Positions 1 through 7,284 of a stretch of DNA of 16,074 nt are shown one piece after another. Every line of letters starts with the position of its first letter. The stretch's first letter is position 1. The stretch lies in assembly GCA_035524895.1 (NCBI GenBank), contig DATLFI010000294.1, positions 1 to 16,074 on the forward strand, given 5' to 3'. The stretch comes from DATLFI01 sp035524895 (GTDB lineage Bacteria > Acidobacteriota > Thermoanaerobaculia > Multivoradales > Multivoraceae). The notes below the pieces were generated by a model. It had not been told where the DNA came from. It did no database searches and was given only the letters and a program-made list of their open reading frames with translations. The translations under genes and the position numbers were made by a program.

Positions 1-2
1 CC

Positions 3-1168
3 CCGGTGGGGCGCTTTCTGGGAGCGCTCGAGGACGTGCCGGCCGCAGAGCTGGCGGCCACGGTGATCCGCGCGATCGTCGCGCGCAGCGGGATCGACCC
101 CGAGCAGACGACGTGATCCTCGGTCACGGCTACGCCAGCGGTGAGGAGCCCGCTCTCGGGCGGCTGGCGGCGCTGAAGGCAGGCCTGCCGATCGAGGTGC
201 CCGGCTACCAGGTCGATCGGCGCTGCGGCTCGGGCCTGCAAGCCGTGCTCAACGCCGCGATGATGGTGCAAACCGGAGTCGCGGACGTGGTGCTCGCGGG
301 CGGTGCCGACAGCATGAGCCGGGTCGAGTTCTACACCACGGACATGCGCAAGGGCAGCCGGCTGGGGTCGGTCACGCTGCACGACCGGCTGGTGCGCGCC
401 CGGGCGACGGTGTCGCCGGAAGAGCGCTTCGGTCCGATCGCGGGGATGATCGAGACCGCCGAGAACCTCGCGCGCGAGTACGACATCTCGCGCGAGGCGC
501 AGGACGAGTACGCGCTGCGCAGCCACCGGCATGCATCGGCCGCGGTCGCCGCTGGCCGCTTCGCCGGCGAGATCGTGCCGGTGGCGGTGCCTCAGCGGCG
601 CGGCGCGCCGGTGCCGCACGCGGCCGACGAAGGGCCGCGCGCCGACACTTCCCTCGAGTCACTGGCGAAGCTCCAGCCGATCCAGCGCGATGGCACGGTC
701 ACCGCAGGCAACGCGAGCTCCCAGAACGACGCGGCGGCCGCGTGTCTGGTCGTAGGCGCGGACCGCCTGGAGGAGCTCGACCTCGAACCGATGGCGCTGC
801 TGCGGGGCTGGGCGGTCGCCGGCTGTCACCCGGCGACCATGGGTATCGGTCCGGTGCCGGCGGTGAGCAAGCTGTTCGAGCGCACGGGTCTCGACTGGAA
901 CGACATCGACCTGGTCGAGCTCAACGAGGCGTTCGCCGCGCAGGTGCTCGCGGTGCTCGAGGAGTGGCGGCAGCAAGGCCTCGACGACGACACGCGGCTG
1001 AACGTCAACGGCTCGGGAATCTCGCTCGGGCACCCGATCGCCGCCACCGGAGCACGCATCCTGACGACGCTGCTGCACGAGATGGAGCGGCGCGGAGCTC
1101 GCTACGGCCTCGAGACCATGTGCATCGGTGGCGGGCAGGGGCTCGCCGCCGTCTTCGAGCGTCCGTGA
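3..1168 (+). pseudogene. Thiolase (acetyl-CoA acetyltransferase), 5' end outside window, frame broken near 104-113
   Basis: Thiolases condense two acyl-CoAs or cleave 3-ketoacyl-CoA in beta-oxidation and related pathways. All three catalytic residues are visible: nucleophilic Cys in the CGSGLQA motif (codon 224-226), His in ISLGHPIAATG (codon 1031-1033) and Cys in the MCIGGGQG motif (codon 1121-1123), with NEAFAAQ between. The N-terminal part (PVGRFLGALEDVPAAELA, then IDPEQ) is encoded at 3-107 in frame 3, where TGA stops it at 114-116. The family sequence continues as DDVILGHGYASGEEPALGR in frame 2 from 107. A net -1 frameshift therefore splits the gene. A GTG at 113 gives an open frame of 351 codons, but this lacks about 50 N-terminal residues of a normal thiolase (usually about 390), so it is unlikely to be the native start. 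It could be a true pseudogene or a one-base error in the assembly. The rest of the frame is intact with normal codon use, which slightly favours an error or a very recent mutation. Confidence 0.85.
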
Positions 1169-1199
1169 TGGCGGCGAGCGATCGCTTCCGCGAGCACGC

Positions 1200-1240
1200 C
1201 CTCACCCCTAAGCCCCTCTCCCGCAAGCGGGAGAGGGGAA
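1200..1240. repeat. REP-like intergenic hairpin between convergent genes
   Basis: A perfect inverted repeat has 12-base arms (CCCCTCTCCCGC at 1213-1224 and GCGGGAGAGGGG at 1227-1238) around AA. It is preceded by CTCACCCCTAAG. From general knowledge, this wording (CTCACCCCTAA, CCCTCTCCCGC, AAGCGGGAGAGGGG) recurs in intergenic DNA of many proteobacteria and is often mistranslated as PSPACGRG or LSRKRERG peptides. It lies between the ends of two convergent genes, 45 bases after the thiolase stop and 29 bases from the synthetase stop, so it can act as a bidirectional hairpin. No U-tract follows, so classic intrinsic termination is not assured. Confidence 0.7.
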
Positions 1241-1266
1241 GGAGCGCTTGTCCGCCCCATGCTCAG

Positions 1267-2856
1267 CTATGACGGGATGGCCCGCGCGCGGCCTTCCCAG
1301 TACGGCTTGCGCAGCTCGCGCTTGAGGACCTTCATGGCGCCAGAGAGCGGCAGCGGATCCGCGCGCAGCTCGACCGACTTCGGTACCTTGTAGCCGGCTA
1401 TGGTCAGACGCGAGTGGGCGATGATCTCGTCGGTCGTGATCGTGACGCCGGGACGTGGCACCACGATCGCATGCACCGCCTCGCCCCAGACATCGTGCGG
1501 GATGCCGATCACGGCGACCTGTAGCACACCGGGGTGGGTGGCCACGGCGTTCTCGACCTCGATCGAGTAGACGTTCTCGCCCCCACTGACGATCATGTCC
1601 TTGACGCGATCGACGAGGTACAGGTAGCCGTCCTGGTCGAGGTACCCGGCATCGCCAGTGTGGTACCAGCCACCGCGAAACGCCTCGTCCGTTTCCTGCT
1701 GCTTCTTCCAGTAGCAGGTCATGTAGTTGCCGCCCTTCGCGCACACCTCGCCGACCTCGCCCGTGGCCAGGTGGAGGCCGTCCTCGTCCTGGATCGAGAG
1801 CTCGATGCCGAGCAGGGGCCGCCCCACCGAACGCAGCTCCGGTCCGCCCCGGCGATGCTCCTCGGGTCCGAGAAAGGTCAGCACCGAGCTACTCTCGGTC
1901 ATGCCGTAGCCCTGCGCGATGTCGAGCTCTGGGAACATCGAGAGCATTCGATCGAGCAGGGCCGAGGGCATCGGCGAGGCGCCGTAGACGAGAGCCTTCA
2001 AACTGCGTAGCCGCTCGGGCGAGAAGCTCGGATGCGCGAGCGTCATCGCGACCATCGTTGGCACCATGGTGGTGATGGTGACGCCGTGGCGCTCGATGGC
2101 GTCGATCACGAGGCCGGGCTCGAACATCGGCACCATCACGAGCGTGCCGCCCGTCGCCGGCGTTCCGAGCAGCCCAACCATCGAGGCGGCGTGGAACACC
2201 GGCGTCTGCATCAGATTGACCGCGTCCTCGTCGAAGCGACGGTAGCGCATCGCCACGTGGTAGACGTTGAGAATCTCGGCGCGTTGCGACACCAAGACAC
2301 CCTTGGGCAGACCCGTGGTGCCGCCGGTGTACATCAGGACCGCCGGGTCGTCCTCCTCGGGCTCGGGCGGCAGCTCGGGCTCGTGGGCGGCAAGCAGCGC
2401 TTCGTAAGCCGTGTCGTGGGGGTGCTCGGCGGCATCCTCGCGGCCGTCGCCGATCAGCACGACCCGACGGATCGTGGTCTTTCCGCCCGCCTGGTGTAAC
2501 GCCTCGTGGAACGGTGCGGCGAAGCTCCGATCGACGAAGGCCACCTCGGTGCCCGAGTCGCGCACGATGTAGTCGAGCTCGGGGCCGGCCAGCCGAAGGT
2601 TGAGCGGATTGATGATCCCGGCCCCGAGGTACGCCGCGTGGTACAGCTCGAGGTACTGGTGGCAGTTGGCTGCTATCACCGCGAAGCGATGGCCGGGCTC
2701 GACGCCGAGCTCGCGCCGAAGCGCGGCGGCGAGTCGCAGCACGCGCTCGCGGTGCTGCGCGAACGTGGCCTGGTAGTCGCCGTCGACGACGCAGGTCTTG
2801 GCCGAGTACAGGCGCGCCGCTGGCTCGAACAGGCGAGTGTAGACCAGCTCCTTCAT
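1267..2856 (-). CDS. AMP-forming acyl-CoA synthetase (fatty-acid-CoA ligase family)
   Basis: This is a cytoplasmic enzyme of the ANL superfamily that activates a carboxylic acid to acyl-AMP and then to acyl-CoA. At 529 residues it has normal length. Visible core motifs in order are the P-loop YTGGTTGLPKGV (about 176-187), GYGMTE (316-321), WYHTGD (397-402), DRVKD (416-420) followed by SGGENVYSIEVE, and the C-terminal SGAMKVLKREL with the presumed catalytic Lys at 509. All signature residues are present, so it should be active. The substrate cannot be read from the sequence; medium- or long-chain fatty acids or aromatic/dicarboxylic acids are possible. The ATG start has a good ribosome binding site (AAAGGAG on the minus strand, 2867-2874) about 10 bases upstream. 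It converges with the thiolase, suggesting a local acyl-CoA theme, but the two are not co-transcribed. The gene is probably controlled from the 2881-3068 region. Confidence 0.93.
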   Translation of the reverse strand: MKELVYTRLFEPAARLYSAKTCVVDGDYQATFAQHRERVLRLAAALRRELGVEPGHRFAVIAANCHQYLELYHAAYLGAGIINPLNLRLAGPELDYIVRDSGTEVAFVDRSFAAPFHEALHQAGGKTTIRRVVLIGDGREDAAEHPHDTAYEALLAAHEPELPPEPEEDDPAVLMYTGGTTGLPKGVLVSQRAEILNVYHVAMRYRRFDEDAVNLMQTPVFHAASMVGLLGTPATGGTLVMVPMFEPGLVIDAIERHGVTITTMVPTMVAMTLAHPSFSPERLRSLKALVYGASPMPSALLDRMLSMFPELDIAQGYGMTESSSVLTFLGPEEHRRGGPELRSVGRPLLGIELSIQDEDGLHLATGEVGEVCAKGGNYMTCYWKKQQETDEAFRGGWYHTGDAGYLDQDGYLYLVDRVKDMIVSGGENVYSIEVENAVATHPGVLQVAVIGIPHDVWGEAVHAIVVPRPGVTITTDEIIAHSRLTIAGYKVPKSVELRADPLPLSGAMKVLKRELRKPYWEGRARAIPS

Positions 2857-2880
2857 CGTCGAGGATTCTCCTTTGGAGGA

Positions 2881-3166
2881 GGCGACACGGCGGCGCTCGA
2901 GCGGGGCGCATGACCACGTCTTGGGCCAGTGTCCGAGGAGCGAAGGCTATCCCACCCGTCGGAGGGCGGCTATGCCGGCTGGACAGCATTCGATGCATAT
3001 CGGAGGGGTGAACCCATGCCATTGCTAGATTGCTAACTGGGATCCAGTCGCTGGCAATTCTTGCTAGTATGAGCGCAGGAGAGGCCGTGAGCCGTGATAG
3101 GTGGCGGCCTGCCAGCTCGCGCGCCTCGCATGGGCGGGGATTGCCGCGAGTGCGACGCGTCCCGCG
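2881..3166. promoter_or_regulatory. Divergent control region with three TTGCTA boxes
   Basis: This stretch lies between the acyl-CoA synthetase (-) and the rightward genes. Positions 2985-3070 are clearly less GC-rich than the surroundings. TTGCTA occurs at 3022-3027, 3030-3035 and 3061-3066. The first two are 8 bases apart and the second and third are 31 bases apart, about three helical turns. ACTGG-GAT-CCAGT (3035-3047 region) is a short inverted repeat between them. TAGTAT at 3065-3070 could be a rightward -10 element, but I see no convincing -35. I find no convincing protein in 2881-3166; a 33-codon frame from ATG 3069 has no ribosome binding site and an Arg-rich, featureless product. Confidence 0.4.
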
Positions 3167-3310
3167 ATGAGCGTGGAGGCGAAGCCGCTTCCGCACTTTG
3201 GTGAGCTGGACGCCGCCCTCGCTCTCGTGGCGAGGTGTGGAGAGGCGCTCAGGAAGAGTGACAAGAGCGGGACGCGGATCGTCGGGACGATCCACTCCCG
3301 GGAGGTCTAG
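3167..3310 (+). CDS. Possible small protein of 47 residues, unrecognised
   Basis: I do not recognise this product. The ATG frame ends in TAG three bases before the next gene's ATG, an operon-like spacing. The codons show strong third-position GC and a lower second position, like real genes here. The predicted peptide (starting MSVEAKPLPHF) has a central amphipathic stretch with Ala, Leu and Arg, and a basic tail; it has no signal peptide or membrane segment. Against it, there is no clear ribosome binding site, and an upstream GTG at 3101 would extend the frame with less plausible sequence. It may be only part of the leader of the following gene. Confidence 0.25.
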   Translation: MSVEAKPLPHFGELDAALALVARCGEALRKSDKSGTRIVGTIHSREV

Positions 3311-3313
3311 GCC

Positions 3314-3820
3314 ATGATGGAAGCAATGGTGTTGGTATTGGTGTCCTGGATCGGAGGCGCTGTTGTCTCGTTCGCCCCTGTCGGGGAGGTCGCCCGTGCG
3401 GCGGAGACGGCAACGGCGGAGGTTGGGGAGGGGAGAGCCGCAGTCGTGGAGAGCGGCGGGACGGTGGTCGAGCTGGTCGAGATGCGCGGCCGGACCTTCC
3501 GCGGTCCCAAGGAAGCCGGCGTCGGCAAGCTGACCATCGAGGACGACTGGGTGCGCTGGGAGAACGATCGCAAGCGCAAGCGAAGCTTCTCGATGCAGAG
3601 TCGCGTGGTGCGGGAGGCGACGCTGGTGTGCGCGAGTCGCGCAGGCGGGAACGTGTGCCTCGAGCTGGAGCTTCGTACCGTAACCGGTGAGAAGTACCGG
3701 TTCCGCGACCTGAATTGGTCGGCAGGCAACAACCAGGAGATCCGGCGAGCGTACGAGGTGCTGCAGCGAGAGCACCCGCGCATCATGTTCGGAGAGCGAG
3801 TGGTCGACAAGATTCGCTGA
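3314..3820 (+). CDS. Small exported protein of unknown function
   Basis: The 168-residue product starts with a hydrophobic stretch (about residues 4-24) resembling a signal peptide, with an Ala-rich possible cleavage site near VARA/AET at 26-32. The mature part (about 70-165) looks like one compact mostly beta domain: GKLTIEDDWVRW, then a basic patch KRKRSF, then strands carrying two Cys (106 and 115) that could form a disulfide, and a final helix EIRRAYEVL followed by HPRIMF. The W-x-G-x-N-x-x-I-x-x-A-Y arrangement suggests a PH-like or lipid/peptide-binding fold, but that is only an impression. GGAGG at 3301-3305, 8 bases before ATG, fixes the start (a second ATG follows at once). Its TGA overlaps the ATG of the TatD gene by one base, so the two are probably co-translated. 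Confidence 0.75.
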   Translation: MMEAMVLVLVSWIGGAVVSFAPVGEVARAAETATAEVGEGRAAVVESGGTVVELVEMRGRTFRGPKEAGVGKLTIEDDWVRWENDRKRKRSFSMQSRVVREATLVCASRAGGNVCLELELRTVTGEKYRFRDLNWSAGNNQEIRRAYEVLQREHPRIMFGERVVDKIR

Positions 3821-4644
3821 TGCGGCTGGTAGGTTGCCGCACCATGCGAAGGCCGGATCCCCATCCCTCGCTGATCGACAGCCACTGCCACCTCACCGCC
3901 GGTGAGCTCGGGCAAGCGCCCGACGAGGTCTGGCAGCGGGCGCGGGACGCGGGGGTCGACACCCTGGTGCTGATCGGCACCGACGTGTCCAGCTGTGCCG
4001 AGGTCGTCGAGCTCGTCGCCTCGCGCGAAGGGCTGTTCTGCGCCGTGGGTATCCACCCCAACGAGACAGCGCGGGCCGAATCAGACGCGTTGGAGCGAAT
4101 CACCGCGCTGCTCGACGCGCCCAAGGTGGTGGCGGTGGGCGAGAGCGGCCTGGACCTGCACTGGCACGATGCGCCGCAGGAGGTGCAGGAGCGCGCGCTC
4201 GAGGCGCACGTGGAGCTGGCGCTCGCACGGAGCCTGCCGCTCGTCCTCCACGTGCGCGACGCCTACCCGCGCGTCGCCGAGCTGCTTCGCCGGCACGTCG
4301 CTCGCGGCCTCCGCGGGGTCATCCACTGTTTCGCGGGCGAGGAGCGCGAGGTCGATCCGTTTCTCGACTGGGGCTTCGCGATCTCGTTCAGCGGCATCCT
4401 GACCTACGCGAAGGCCGAGAACGTGCGCGGCGCCGCCCGGCGGACGCCGCTGGACCTATGCCTGCTCGAGACCGATGCGCCCTGGCTCACACCGGCGGCG
4501 GAGCGCGGGAAGGTCAACGAGCCTGCCTTCCTCGTGCACACGGCGCAGCGACTGGCCGCGGAGAAGGGAGTGACGTTCGAGGAGATCGCGGCAGTCACCT
4601 CCGCGAACGCTCGTCGCGTCTTCGGCCTGCCCGACCGCCAGTAG
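3820..4644 (+). CDS. tatD: TatD-family metal-dependent hydrolase (DNase)
   Basis: TatD proteins are cytoplasmic TIM-barrel amidohydrolases with metal-dependent DNase (3'-5' exonuclease) activity, linked to DNA repair and quality control. The metal-binding set is complete, numbered from the start used here: IDSHCHL (His22, His24), VGESGLDLH (Glu108), LVLHVRDA (His144), GVIHCFAGE (His169) and LLETDAPWL (Asp219). The length of 274 is close to the usual 255-265. Two starts are possible. ATG 3820 overlaps the upstream TGA as TGATG, favouring translational coupling. ATG 3844 has a weak AGG 10 bases upstream and gives 266 residues. The signature LIDSHCHL lies downstream of both. The gene converges with nhaA across 45 bases in which I see no strong terminator. 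Confidence 0.93.
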   Translation: MRLVGCRTMRRPDPHPSLIDSHCHLTAGELGQAPDEVWQRARDAGVDTLVLIGTDVSSCAEVVELVASREGLFCAVGIHPNETARAESDALERITALLDAPKVVAVGESGLDLHWHDAPQEVQERALEAHVELALARSLPLVLHVRDAYPRVAELLRRHVARGLRGVIHCFAGEEREVDPFLDWGFAISFSGILTYAKAENVRGAARRTPLDLCLLETDAPWLTPAAERGKVNEPAFLVHTAQRLAAEKGVTFEEIAAVTSANARRVFGLPDRQ

Positions 4645-4689
4645 ACGGGCCGGTGCAGCTACCGCCACCAGGCTCGGACGACCACCGGA

Positions 4690-5946
4690 CTACTCCGGCG
4701 CGGGCGCGGAGAGCGTATCGGGACGCCGCGCCAGCAGCCTGCGCAGCACCCAATAGCCCGCCGCCGCAGAGATCAGCGAGCCGCTCAGGATGCCCAGCCG
4801 CTCGAGGCCAAGATACGACGCACCCCCTTCTTCGAAGGCGAGAGAGGCGATGAAGAGGCTCATCGTGAACCCGATGCCGCAGAGCAGCGCCGCGCCGTAG
4901 AGGTGGCCCCAGGTGACGCCCTCGGGCAGTGATCCGAGCCGAAGCCGCACGGCGAGCCAGCTCATCGCCATGATTCCGATCTGCTTGCCGATGAACAGCC
5001 CGGCAACGATTCCGAGCGGCACCGGATGCAGGAGATCGGCGATGGAGAGGTCGAGGAGGGAGACGCCGGCATTCGCGAAGGCGAAGGCTGGCAGCACGCC
5101 GAAGGCTACCCAGGGGTGGAGCGTGTGCTCCAAACGATGCAGGGGTGAGTCTTCGTCTCCGTAGCTCCCACCGCCCTTCCTGCGCAGCGGAATGAAGAAA
5201 GCGAGCACGACTCCTGCAACCGTAGCGTGCACGCCGGACTTCAGGACCGCGACCCAGAGCGGCACGCCCACGACGAAGTAGGCGGCCGGCCGCACCACCC
5301 CGGCGCGGTTCAGGGCGAACAGCACCAGGGTCAGGATGGTAGCCACGACGTGTGCCTGCCAGGTGAGCTCTGCGGTGTAGAACAGCGCGATCACGACGAT
5401 GGCGCCGAGGTCATCGAAGATGGCGACGCTCAATAGGAAGGCCTTCAGCGGCATCGGCACGCGCTTCCCGAGCAGCGAGAGGACTCCCAGCGCGAAGGCG
5501 ATGTCGGTCGCCGCTGGGATGGCCCATCCCCTCATGGCAGCCGGGTCACCCCAGTTGAACGTGGCGTAGACGGCTGCCGGAGCGACCATGCCACCCACCG
5601 CGGCGAACGCGGGCAGGGTGATGCGACGCAAATCCGAGAGGTGTCCCTCGAGCAGCTCCCGCTTCAGCTCTAGCCCCACCAGGAGGAAGAAGACGGCCAT
5701 GAGGCCGTCGTTGATCCAGAGCAGCAGGGGCTTGGCGAGGCGGAAGTCCTCGATCCGCACTTCGAGGTGGACGTTCAGCAGCCGCCCGTAGAGCTCGGCC
5801 AGCGGCGAGTTGGCTACCAGCATCGCCACCACAGAGGTCGACACGAGCACGATGCCTCCCGCGACCTCGAGATGGAGGAACGTGTTCAGCCTCGATAGTG
5901 CCTTGTCGACGAGCGAGTCGCTCGCGTTGGTCTGGATCGGACTCAC
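4690..5946 (-). CDS. nhaA: Na+/H+ antiporter NhaA
   Basis: NhaA is an inner-membrane antiporter that expels one Na+ (or Li+) for two H+ and gives salt and alkaline-pH tolerance. The 418-residue product aligns by eye with E. coli NhaA almost end to end. It has LLWINDGLMAVFFLLVGLELKRE, WAIPAATDIAFALGVLSLLG (the Asp equivalent to D133), the adjacent essential pair in FDDLGAI (equivalent to D163/D164), VLKSGVHATVAG, LHPWVAFGVLPAFAFANAG, the Lys in IGKQIGI (equivalent to K300) and GIGFTMSLFIASLAF. About 12 membrane segments are expected. The start is GTG at 5944-5946; no other start occurs nearby in frame. No Shine-Dalgarno is visible, and the leader can fold across the start region (see separate entry). 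It is divergent from the M42 peptidase gene. Confidence 0.97.
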   Translation of the reverse strand: MSPIQTNASDSLVDKALSRLNTFLHLEVAGGIVLVSTSVVAMLVANSPLAELYGRLLNVHLEVRIEDFRLAKPLLLWINDGLMAVFFLLVGLELKRELLEGHLSDLRRITLPAFAAVGGMVAPAAVYATFNWGDPAAMRGWAIPAATDIAFALGVLSLLGKRVPMPLKAFLLSVAIFDDLGAIVVIALFYTAELTWQAHVVATILTLVLFALNRAGVVRPAAYFVVGVPLWVAVLKSGVHATVAGVVLAFFIPLRRKGGGSYGDEDSPLHRLEHTLHPWVAFGVLPAFAFANAGVSLLDLSIADLLHPVPLGIVAGLFIGKQIGIMAMSWLAVRLRLGSLPEGVTWGHLYGAALLCGIGFTMSLFIASLAFEEGGASYLGLERLGILSGSLISAAAGYWVLRRLLARRPDTLSAPAPE

Positions 5947-5948
5947 GT

Positions 5949-6004
5949 GCCGAAGCTCGTCTCGGAGAAAGGGTAGGGGCGGCTCGGGCTGTCACAGCTT
6001 CGGC
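5949..6004 (-). promoter_or_regulatory. Inverted repeat in nhaA leader, possible RNA switch
   Basis: On the minus strand, GCCGAAGCT (6004-5996) and AGCTTCGGC (5957-5949) are perfectly complementary 9-base arms separated by 38 bases. The second arm ends two bases before the GTG start of nhaA, covering the place where a ribosome binding site would be. The first arm shares its GCT with a short alternative hairpin GCTG-TGA-CAGC, so the two folds exclude each other. TAGAAT at 6033-6028 (minus) could be the -10 element of the promoter. The family context is relevant because nhaA genes are known to carry Li+/Na+-related riboswitch motifs (nhaA-I, nhaA-II), but I cannot match this leader to either from memory. 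Confidence 0.4.
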
Positions 6005-6057
6005 CGCGCAGTCCTGCGTTCACGCCGATTCTAGGTGACTCCGGCGCGCGGCCCGGA

Positions 6058-6092
6058 GCCGAGCGCTCTCGGCGGGCCCGGAGCTTCCGGGC
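6058..6092. promoter_or_regulatory. Two adjacent inverted repeats between nhaA and the M42 peptidase gene
   Basis: GCCGAG-CGCT-CTCGGC (6058-6073) and GCCCGGA-GCT-TCCGGGC (6076-6092) are perfect hairpins with arms of 6 and 7 bases, two bases apart. GCCCGGAGC also occurs as a direct repeat at 6051-6059 and 6076-6084. The pair ends 45 bases before the peptidase ATG. They could be operators in the divergent promoter, transcript hairpins or a terminator. No U-tract follows on either strand. Confidence 0.35.
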
Positions 6093-6137
6093 TAAGCTAT
6101 CGCCGCGATTGGGAAGAAGTCTTCACGCGGAGGTGCG

Positions 6138-7208
6138 ATGGAAGCGGTCGCTCGCGAGTTGTTGGTGCGTTTGCTCGAGACCCCGAGCCCGTCGGGGTAC
6201 GAGCGCCAGATCCAGGATGTGGTGCGGGCCTATGCAGGAGACTTTGCCGACGACGTACGGACGGACTCCCACGGCAACGTCATCACGGCGATCAACTCCG
6301 ACGCGCCGTTGCGCCTGCTCTTTGCGGGACACTGCGACCAGATCGGTCTGCTGGTGAGCTACATCGACGACCGCGGATTCCTCTACACCCAGACGGTCGG
6401 TGGCTGGGATCCTCAGCAGCTCGTCGGCCAGCGCATGACGGTGTGGGCCAACAAGGGCGCGCTGCCCGCGGTCATCGCGCGGAAGCCGATCCACTTGCTC
6501 GAGGACGAGGAGCGCAAGCAGGTGGTGAAGGCAAAGAACCTCTGGCTCGACATCGGCGTGAAATCGCGGGACGAGGCCAAGGAACTGGTGCGCGTCGGCG
6601 ATCCGGTCACGCTCCAGCTCGGCTTCCAGGAGATGCGCAACGGCTTCGCCAACGCGCCCGGCATGGACGACAAGACCGGGCTGTGGGTGGTGATGGAGGC
6701 GGCCCGCCGCATCCGCGCCCGTTCGAAGAAGAAGAAGCTCCATTGCTCCGTATACGCGGTCTCGACCGTGCAGGAAGAGATCGGCCTGCGCGGCGCGCGC
6801 ACCAGCGCCTATGGTGTCGACCCGCACATCGGCATCGCGGTCGACGTCACCCACGCGACCGACTGCCCGACGATCGAGAAGAATCAGGAGGGCGATGTGA
6901 GGCTGGGCGGCGGGCCGGTGATCACGCGCGGGCCCAATATGAGCCCCGTGGTCTGCGAGCGCCTGATTGCTGTCGCGGAGAAGCGGAAGATCCCCTACCA
7001 GCTCGCCGCGCTCGGCCGCGCGGCAGGCAACGACGCGAACGCGATCCAGGTGTCGCGGGCGGGCGTCGCCACCGGCCATCTGGGGATCCCCAACCGGTAC
7101 ATGCACAGCGCGGTCGAGATGGTGGCTTTGGAGGACCTCGACTATTGCGCCGATCTTCTCTGCTACTTTGCGCTCGACCTGCGCAAGGCGGAGGACCTCA
7201 CGCCGTGA
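6138..7208 (+). CDS. M42-family metalloaminopeptidase (glutamyl aminopeptidase / FrvX-like)
   Basis: M42 enzymes are cytosolic, usually tetrahedral 12-subunit di-zinc aminopeptidases that degrade short peptides. The 356-residue product has normal length. Expected metal and catalytic residues are present: His65 in AGHCDQIG, bridging Asp in PGMDDKTG (177-178), the catalytic/metal Glu pair in TVQEEIGLRGA (213-214), Asp236 in IAVDVTHATD and His333 in RYMHSAVEM, with GRAAGNDANAIQ before it. The first motif reads HCDQIG where many members have HxDEIG; the His and Asp are kept. GGAGG at 6129-6133 lies 4 bases before ATG. The TGA overlaps an ATG (TGATG at 7206-7210) that opens only a 27-codon frame. 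yceH follows after 76 bases and may share the transcript. Confidence 0.93.
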   Translation: MEAVARELLVRLLETPSPSGYERQIQDVVRAYAGDFADDVRTDSHGNVITAINSDAPLRLLFAGHCDQIGLLVSYIDDRGFLYTQTVGGWDPQQLVGQRMTVWANKGALPAVIARKPIHLLEDEERKQVVKAKNLWLDIGVKSRDEAKELVRVGDPVTLQLGFQEMRNGFANAPGMDDKTGLWVVMEAARRIRARSKKKKLHCSVYAVSTVQEEIGLRGARTSAYGVDPHIGIAVDVTHATDCPTIEKNQEGDVRLGGGPVITRGPNMSPVVCERLIAVAEKRKIPYQLAALGRAAGNDANAIQVSRAGVATGHLGIPNRYMHSAVEMVALEDLDYCADLLCYFALDLRKAEDLTP

Positions 7209-7284
7209 TGACGCGCCTGGTCCTCGTGTCCGGGCACGATCGCATACCCTGCGGGGGCTCCAGGTCGAGCTCCCCAAGGCCCCG

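Noticed and set aside
3050..3066. Sigma-54-like promoter CTGGCAATTCTTGCT
   Set aside because: The GG to GC distance is 8 bases; sigma-54 -24/-12 elements need 10 between the dinucleotides.
1889..3775. A 628-codon open frame on the minus strand
   Set aside because: It runs antisense or out of frame through the synthetase, the intergenic region and the exported-protein gene. The product is Arg/Pro/His-rich without any recognisable domain, typical of shadow frames in GC-rich DNA.
6967..7284. N-terminal extension of yceH inside the M42 gene
   Set aside because: The extension is Ser/Arg/Thr-rich shadow sequence. YceH family members begin close to the ATG at 7285.
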